The notes below the pieces were generated by a model. That model did not search any database. It was not told where the DNA came from and was given only the letters and a program-made list of their open reading frames with translations. The position numbers and the translations under genes were made by a program. DNA of 35,965 bases from an uncultured Clostridia bacterium (GTDB taxonomy: Bacteria; Bacillota; Clostridia; TANB77; CAG-508), in contig CAKPRQ010000013.1 of assembly GCA_934182605.1 (NCBI GenBank), forward strand, positions 1 through 35,965, in the 5' to 3' direction. This document shows positions 32,769 through 35,965 of this stretch, piece after piece. Positions within the stretch are counted from its first letter, which is position 1. Each line of letters opens with the position of its first letter.

Positions 32769-33644
32769 GTGAAGCTTATAGAAAATAATATTCCAACTAA
32801 AGATATAATTTTTCAGCTTTTATTTGGCAGAAATAAAAACAGACATTTAACTGATCATTTTATAAAATCCACTTTTAAATACATAAATGAAGATACTACA
32901 CTTAATAATATACATATTAATTCTGAAGTCTCTTTAGAAAAATTAAAGATAAAAGATAAATCTATAAGACTCGATATAATAGCAGAATATGACGAAAAAA
33001 TTGTCTGTATAGAAATGCAAAATAAAAATTACAATAACATTTATGAACGTGCTAGATTTTATGCTTCTAAAGTTGAGGCATATAATTTAAGTAAGAGTGA
33101 TAATTACACTAATTTGAAACCTCTTACAATGATTATTATTTTAAATTACGTACCCAAAGAATTAGAAAATTCAAAAATACTACAAAATTTAATTACAATA
33201 GATAATTATAATAACAATAAAAATATTAACTGGGGATTAAAATATATATTTATTTTCCTACCAAAGTTAAAAGAACTTGGTAATGAAGATTTAAATGATG
33301 ATTTCCTAAAATGGTTAAAATTTATAGAATATAAAGATATGGAGGTGATACAACATATGGCTAAAGAAAACAAATTTATTGAAGAAGCTCAAAATGAAAT
33401 GTTTGTTCTTACTGCTGAACAAGAGGAAAAAAATTGGCAAAGATTCCGTGAGAATTATTTAATAGACAGAAAATTTGACCGTGCAGAATTTTTTAGAGAA
33501 GGTATAAAAGAAGGTAAAAAAGAAGTTATTAATCAAACTATACTTGCTATAAAAATGTTGATTAAAAAACGAAATATTCAAGAAATTATAAAGTCAACAG
33601 GTTTATCTGAAAAAGAGATAAAAGAACTAGCTGAAAGTATCTAA
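32769..33644 (+). CDS. Rpn-family PD-(D/E)XK nuclease protein
   Basis: A 291-residue protein of the Rpn/PDDEXK_2 family. The N-terminal part (PTKDIIFQLLFGRNKNRHL) and the nuclease core (RLDIIAEYDEKIVCIEMQ) hold the Asp, Glu and Gln of the active site. The C-terminal tail is helical with several Lys/Glu-rich stretches. Rpn proteins cause RecA-independent recombination and some are phage defence factors. The start is unusual: GTG at 32769 overlaps AGGTGA, while an ATA three codons later has ideal spacing. The gene is single. Confidence 0.78.
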   Translation: MKLIENNIPTKDIIFQLLFGRNKNRHLTDHFIKSTFKYINEDTTLNNIHINSEVSLEKLKIKDKSIRLDIIAEYDEKIVCIEMQNKNYNNIYERARFYASKVEAYNLSKSDNYTNLKPLTMIIILNYVPKELENSKILQNLITIDNYNNNKNINWGLKYIFIFLPKLKELGNEDLNDDFLKWLKFIEYKDMEVIQHMAKENKFIEEAQNEMFVLTAEQEEKNWQRFRENYLIDRKFDRAEFFREGIKEGKKEVINQTILAIKMLIKKRNIQEIIKSTGLSEKEIKELAESI

Positions 33645-33697
33645 TAATCCCATTAAGTTTTATATACAACATTTATTTATATGCCTATTTACTTAAG

Positions 33698-33788
33698 AAG
33701 AATATTAGAAATTCTTAAACTTAATTATGGAAAGCATTCATATCAACGAAATGGTGTAATAATTAAGAATTAGAATTTCTATATTCTT
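33698..33788 (+). repeat. Imperfect inverted repeat
   Basis: Arms at 33698-33718 and 33763-33788 (AAGAATATTAG and its partly interrupted complement) enclose about 44 nt, followed by a T-run. It can end the Rpn-family gene transcript. Confidence 0.5.
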
Positions 33789-33806
33789 TTTTAAACCCAC
33801 ATTTTT

Positions 33807-33870
33807 AATTTTAGACTAGTATTTTCAAGTAATTTATATAATACATCTTTATATAGTAAGTTTTTTTAGC
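33807..33870 (+). repeat. Single arm of the 24-bp repeat
   Basis: Positions 33807-33830 are identical to the right arm at 11996-12019, and similarity continues over the next 35 bp (spaced TAC/CAT/TATAGTAA-like stretch). There is no left arm here. Confidence 0.7.
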
Positions 33871-33922
33871 TATTGGCATATAAAAAAGTAAATAACTATT
33901 ATTTTATAAATTTTTTAATAGT

Positions 33923-35218
33923 CTATATCAAATATGCTGCATATAATGGTATAGATTTTATTTTATTTTCATACCCAAAGTTTTTAAGAGATAATCTAAT
34001 CGCATAACTAGGATTATAACGCTTTATATAAGAATTTAAACTTTTAGATTGTACATTATCATTTGCTTTTACTTCTACAGGTATAATTCCTTCTTGGTTA
34101 TATAATATAAAATCCATCTCTGCTTCACTTTTAGATTTCCAATAATATATAGATTTTCCATTAGCAACAAAAGTCTGTGCTACATAATTTTCCGTTATCG
34201 CTCCTTTGAATAAGAAATCTTTATTTAAAATTATATCAGAAAATTCAATTTCACACATACTTATTAATAATCCAACATCACTTAAATACATTTTAAAAAT
34301 ATCATCATCTATATATGCTTTTAAAGGAATTTGAATTGTTGTTACTAAAGGACATTTATACAATAAATTACTTGATATTAACCAATCTAACGCTGTCTTA
34401 AAATCTCTTTTACAAGCATATTCTCCAATTAACTTATAATTGAATTTTTTGTTATCTTTAGCTAATTGTGCTGGCATTTTGTTATATATACTAGAAATTT
34501 TTATTGACTCAGACTTATTTAATGTATACTTACTCATATCTGCTAAATAATTTTCTATTATAGTTTTTAATATTTCTTTATCAAATTTTACTAAGTTCAT
34601 CTCATTTTCTATAAAATTTAAAACTGCACTTGGCATTCCACCTATACATATGTATTTCCTATATAAGTCAATTAATAACTCATGTACAGGAGTTGATATT
34701 GGTTCCATATTATTATAGCATCTTCTAATCTCTAATGCTAAATCTTTTCTATTTATTGCTAGTAGAAATTCTTCAAAGTCCATTGCATACATATAAATTA
34801 TTTTTACTTTTCCTACTGGAAAAGATGAGCCAAATCTATTTAATTTCACTCCTAATAAACTACCTGCTGTTACAATTTTATACTTTTTTTCTGATTCACA
34901 AAAGTATTTTAAAGACGTAATTGCTTCTTCGGATTCTTGAATTTCGTCTAAAAATATAATTGTTTCTTCCGTTATAACTTTGTTTATTAATAATTCTATT
35001 TGTGAAATAATTTTTTCTGGGTCTATTGTACTTTTAAATATATCTACAATTTCTTTATTTTTTTCTAAATTTATATATACATAATCCTTAAAACACTGTG
35101 TACAAAAATTGTCTATTATATAAGTTTTTCCAATTTGTCTCGCTCCTATAATCATTAATGGTGTTTTTGCATTATTTTCTTTCCACTCTATTAATTTTTT
35201 CATTATTTTTCTTTCCAT
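33923..35218 (-). CDS. AAA ATPase with DUF4143 domain
   Basis: A 431-residue protein. The N-terminal AAA_14-type ATPase has Walker A MIIGARQIGKTYII (about 17-30) and Walker B TIIFLDEIQES; the C-terminal DUF4143 part shows GAITENYVAQTF, then YYWKSKSEAEMDFIL and PVEVKAND, which has the layout of a PD-(D/E)XK nuclease fold (Glu-x-Asp ... Glu-x-Lys). Such proteins are common, often mobile, and of unknown role; toxin-antitoxin or defence roles have been suggested. It lies in an accessory region with the Rpn-family gene. Confidence 0.85.
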   Translation of the reverse strand: MERKIMKKLIEWKENNAKTPLMIIGARQIGKTYIIDNFCTQCFKDYVYINLEKNKEIVDIFKSTIDPEKIISQIELLINKVITEETIIFLDEIQESEEAITSLKYFCESEKKYKIVTAGSLLGVKLNRFGSSFPVGKVKIIYMYAMDFEEFLLAINRKDLALEIRRCYNNMEPISTPVHELLIDLYRKYICIGGMPSAVLNFIENEMNLVKFDKEILKTIIENYLADMSKYTLNKSESIKISSIYNKMPAQLAKDNKKFNYKLIGEYACKRDFKTALDWLISSNLLYKCPLVTTIQIPLKAYIDDDIFKMYLSDVGLLISMCEIEFSDIILNKDFLFKGAITENYVAQTFVANGKSIYYWKSKSEAEMDFILYNQEGIIPVEVKANDNVQSKSLNSYIKRYNPSYAIRLSLKNFGYENKIKSIPLYAAYLI

Positions 35219-35528
35219 AATTTAAAACCATATTTAACCTTTCTTATAATATTATAACATATTTTTTGAAAAAAATCATAAAAAAATGAATTTTTTAAAA
35301 AAAGTTGTACTTAAAAATTGAAAAATTAAAACAAAGTGGTCAGTAAAAATTGAATTTTTTAAGACTTTTACCATAAGTTACATAAAAAGCATCGAAACCA
35401 ATTATTATATTGGCTAAATCGATACTTTTTATTAACTACTGGTATATATTTTTTACTTTAAAATCCTTAGTACTCTAAGAGAATATCAAAAGTGTCGGGT
35501 AGTAAGCTCCTAGGCGGTTTCCACCGTT
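35219..35528. other. Intergenic region with a strong hairpin
   Basis: A bulged hairpin at 35384-35430 (AAAAAG-ATCGA arms, inner CCAAT/ATTGG) has T-runs on both sides and probably terminates the minus-strand gene that ends at 35529. Two near-repeats of TAAAAATTGAA lie at about 35312-35355. Nothing else is recognised. Confidence 0.5.
35384..35430. terminator. Terminator hairpin
   Basis: AAAAAGCATCGA and TCGATACTTTTT arms with an additional inner CCAAT/ATTGG stem. The symmetrical A/T-runs allow action in either direction. Confidence 0.65.
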
Positions 35529-35965
35529 TTAGAACGTTAACTCCCATGGTTTGCCCTCGCTTCCATCTCCACTACCAGGAATTGCTTTGATTCCAGATTG
35601 TAGAGAGACTACAGGGGCCAAGGCACCACTAAGGCTATACGTCTTCTCGGTGCCGCTTGTACACATTGTAGAGGCGGTAGTCGTTCACGTAGCCGTCGGA
35701 TTCCACGTAGCGCACGTTGAAGTTAATATTGTTAGAGCTAGTATCCACACAGCGGGAAGCCAGCCAACTATATCTGCCAGACAATTTGTTTGTGCCGCTA
35801 AATGTTGCTAATGCATTTGTATCAGTTTCATGATGAGTTTGCTCTAAATATGCTCTTGTTCCACTTGGTATCGTTCCCCCCGAATAGAATTTAACATAAC
35901 TTGTTGATATCGTTGCATAACTACTTGGATTACTTGGGTTACTTCCTAAATGTCTTGCACTATAT
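35529..35965 (-). CDS. C-terminal part of a surface protein of gut Firmicutes, with a +1 frame break
   Basis: The gene enters from the right edge; only its 3' end is here. Read with one +1 step at 35655 it gives 103 residues plus 41 more. Motifs are SGRYSWLASR, then NFNVRYVESDGYVN, LYNVY, and after the step LAPVVSLQSG with PGSGDGSEGKPWEL at the end. This W-L-A-S-R ... P-V-V-S-L ending is typical of large repetitive surface proteins of gut Clostridia, whose roles are unknown. Zero-frame reading gives CGG then a stop six codons later. The last 240 bp are much richer in G and C (AAC, TAC, CGC codons) than the upstream part, suggesting a mosaic gene. Confidence 0.7.
35653..35655 (-). other. Candidate +1 recoding site 4 (surface protein)
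   Basis: Zero-frame context on the minus strand is AAG CGG CAC. Skipping the C at 35655 gives AAG GGC ACC GAG and continues through the typical PVVSL ending to a stop at 35529-35531. No other in-frame CGG is in the visible part of this gene. Confidence 0.7.

Noticed and set aside
33681..33773. A 30-residue ORF starting MPIYLRRILEILK
   Set aside because: It has no ribosome site, overlaps an inverted repeat, and resembles no family clearly enough.
35529..35965. Variable region of a diversity-generating retroelement
   Set aside because: The C-terminal module is rich in Asn and Tyr codons, but no template repeat or reverse transcriptase is visible in the window.
1..35965. tRNA or rRNA genes
   Set aside because: I found no cloverleaf with a T-loop GTTCRANNC and matching acceptor stem, and no rRNA stretch.

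Overview
The window comes from a strongly AT-rich, spore-forming, anaerobic member of the Clostridia, probably a gut resident. Spore genes (a small acid-soluble spore protein, sleB, ypeB), the oxygen-defence set of strict anaerobes (rubrerythrin, desulfoferrodoxin, a flavin reductase-rubredoxin fusion under a PerR-like regulator), a bile-salt-hydrolase-type enzyme and the SRP RNA-dnaX-ybaB-recR order all fit. I see no rRNA, tRNA or CRISPR array.

Layout. 1-3170: a VanW-domain gene of unusual base composition, then a minus-strand spore/germination block (SASP, ypeB, sleB). 3440-4564: a MurG-like glycolipid glycosyltransferase. 4798-7664: SRP RNA, dnaX, ybaB and recR on the minus strand. 7773-9369: a TtcA-type PP-loop protein and rsmA. 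9649-14845: a class B penicillin-binding protein, an HD-GYP response regulator and an ABC-F protein. 15156-19553: feoA and feoB, separated by a minus-strand block with an MqsR-like/Panacea toxin-antitoxin pair and a broken MntA-like gene. 19605-24659: secreted or anchored proteins of unknown role, a LOG-family enzyme, an ASCH remnant and the bile salt hydrolase. 24716-30307: htpG, yqeK, a Ca/Na exchanger, nth and a secreted nuclease. 30328-32417: the oxidative-stress operon. 32769-35965: an Rpn-family nuclease gene, a DUF4143 ATPase and the 3' part of a surface protein gene running off the end.

Main observation. Four times, in three genes (the class B PBP, feoB twice, the surface protein), an otherwise well-conserved reading frame is interrupted by exactly one extra C. 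In every case the zero-frame codon at the break is CGG, and a +1 step (skip C, read GGU or GGC as Gly) restores the family sequence. Reading every gene by eye (about ten thousand codons) I find only one other in-frame CGG, at codon 2 of the compositionally foreign-looking VanW gene. CGG therefore looks like an unassigned or starved codon that works as a +1 recoding site, with the shared context CGG-Y-A. A sequencing or assembly artefact must be excluded, but independent errors would not be expected to fall on the one avoided codon.

Second observation. Five long palindromic elements (about 140-180 bp) share a conserved central core of 38-40 nt but have arms that differ between copies while staying self-complementary. 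All five sit where gene direction switches. A second, unrelated inverted repeat with 24-bp arms occurs once whole and once as a single arm.
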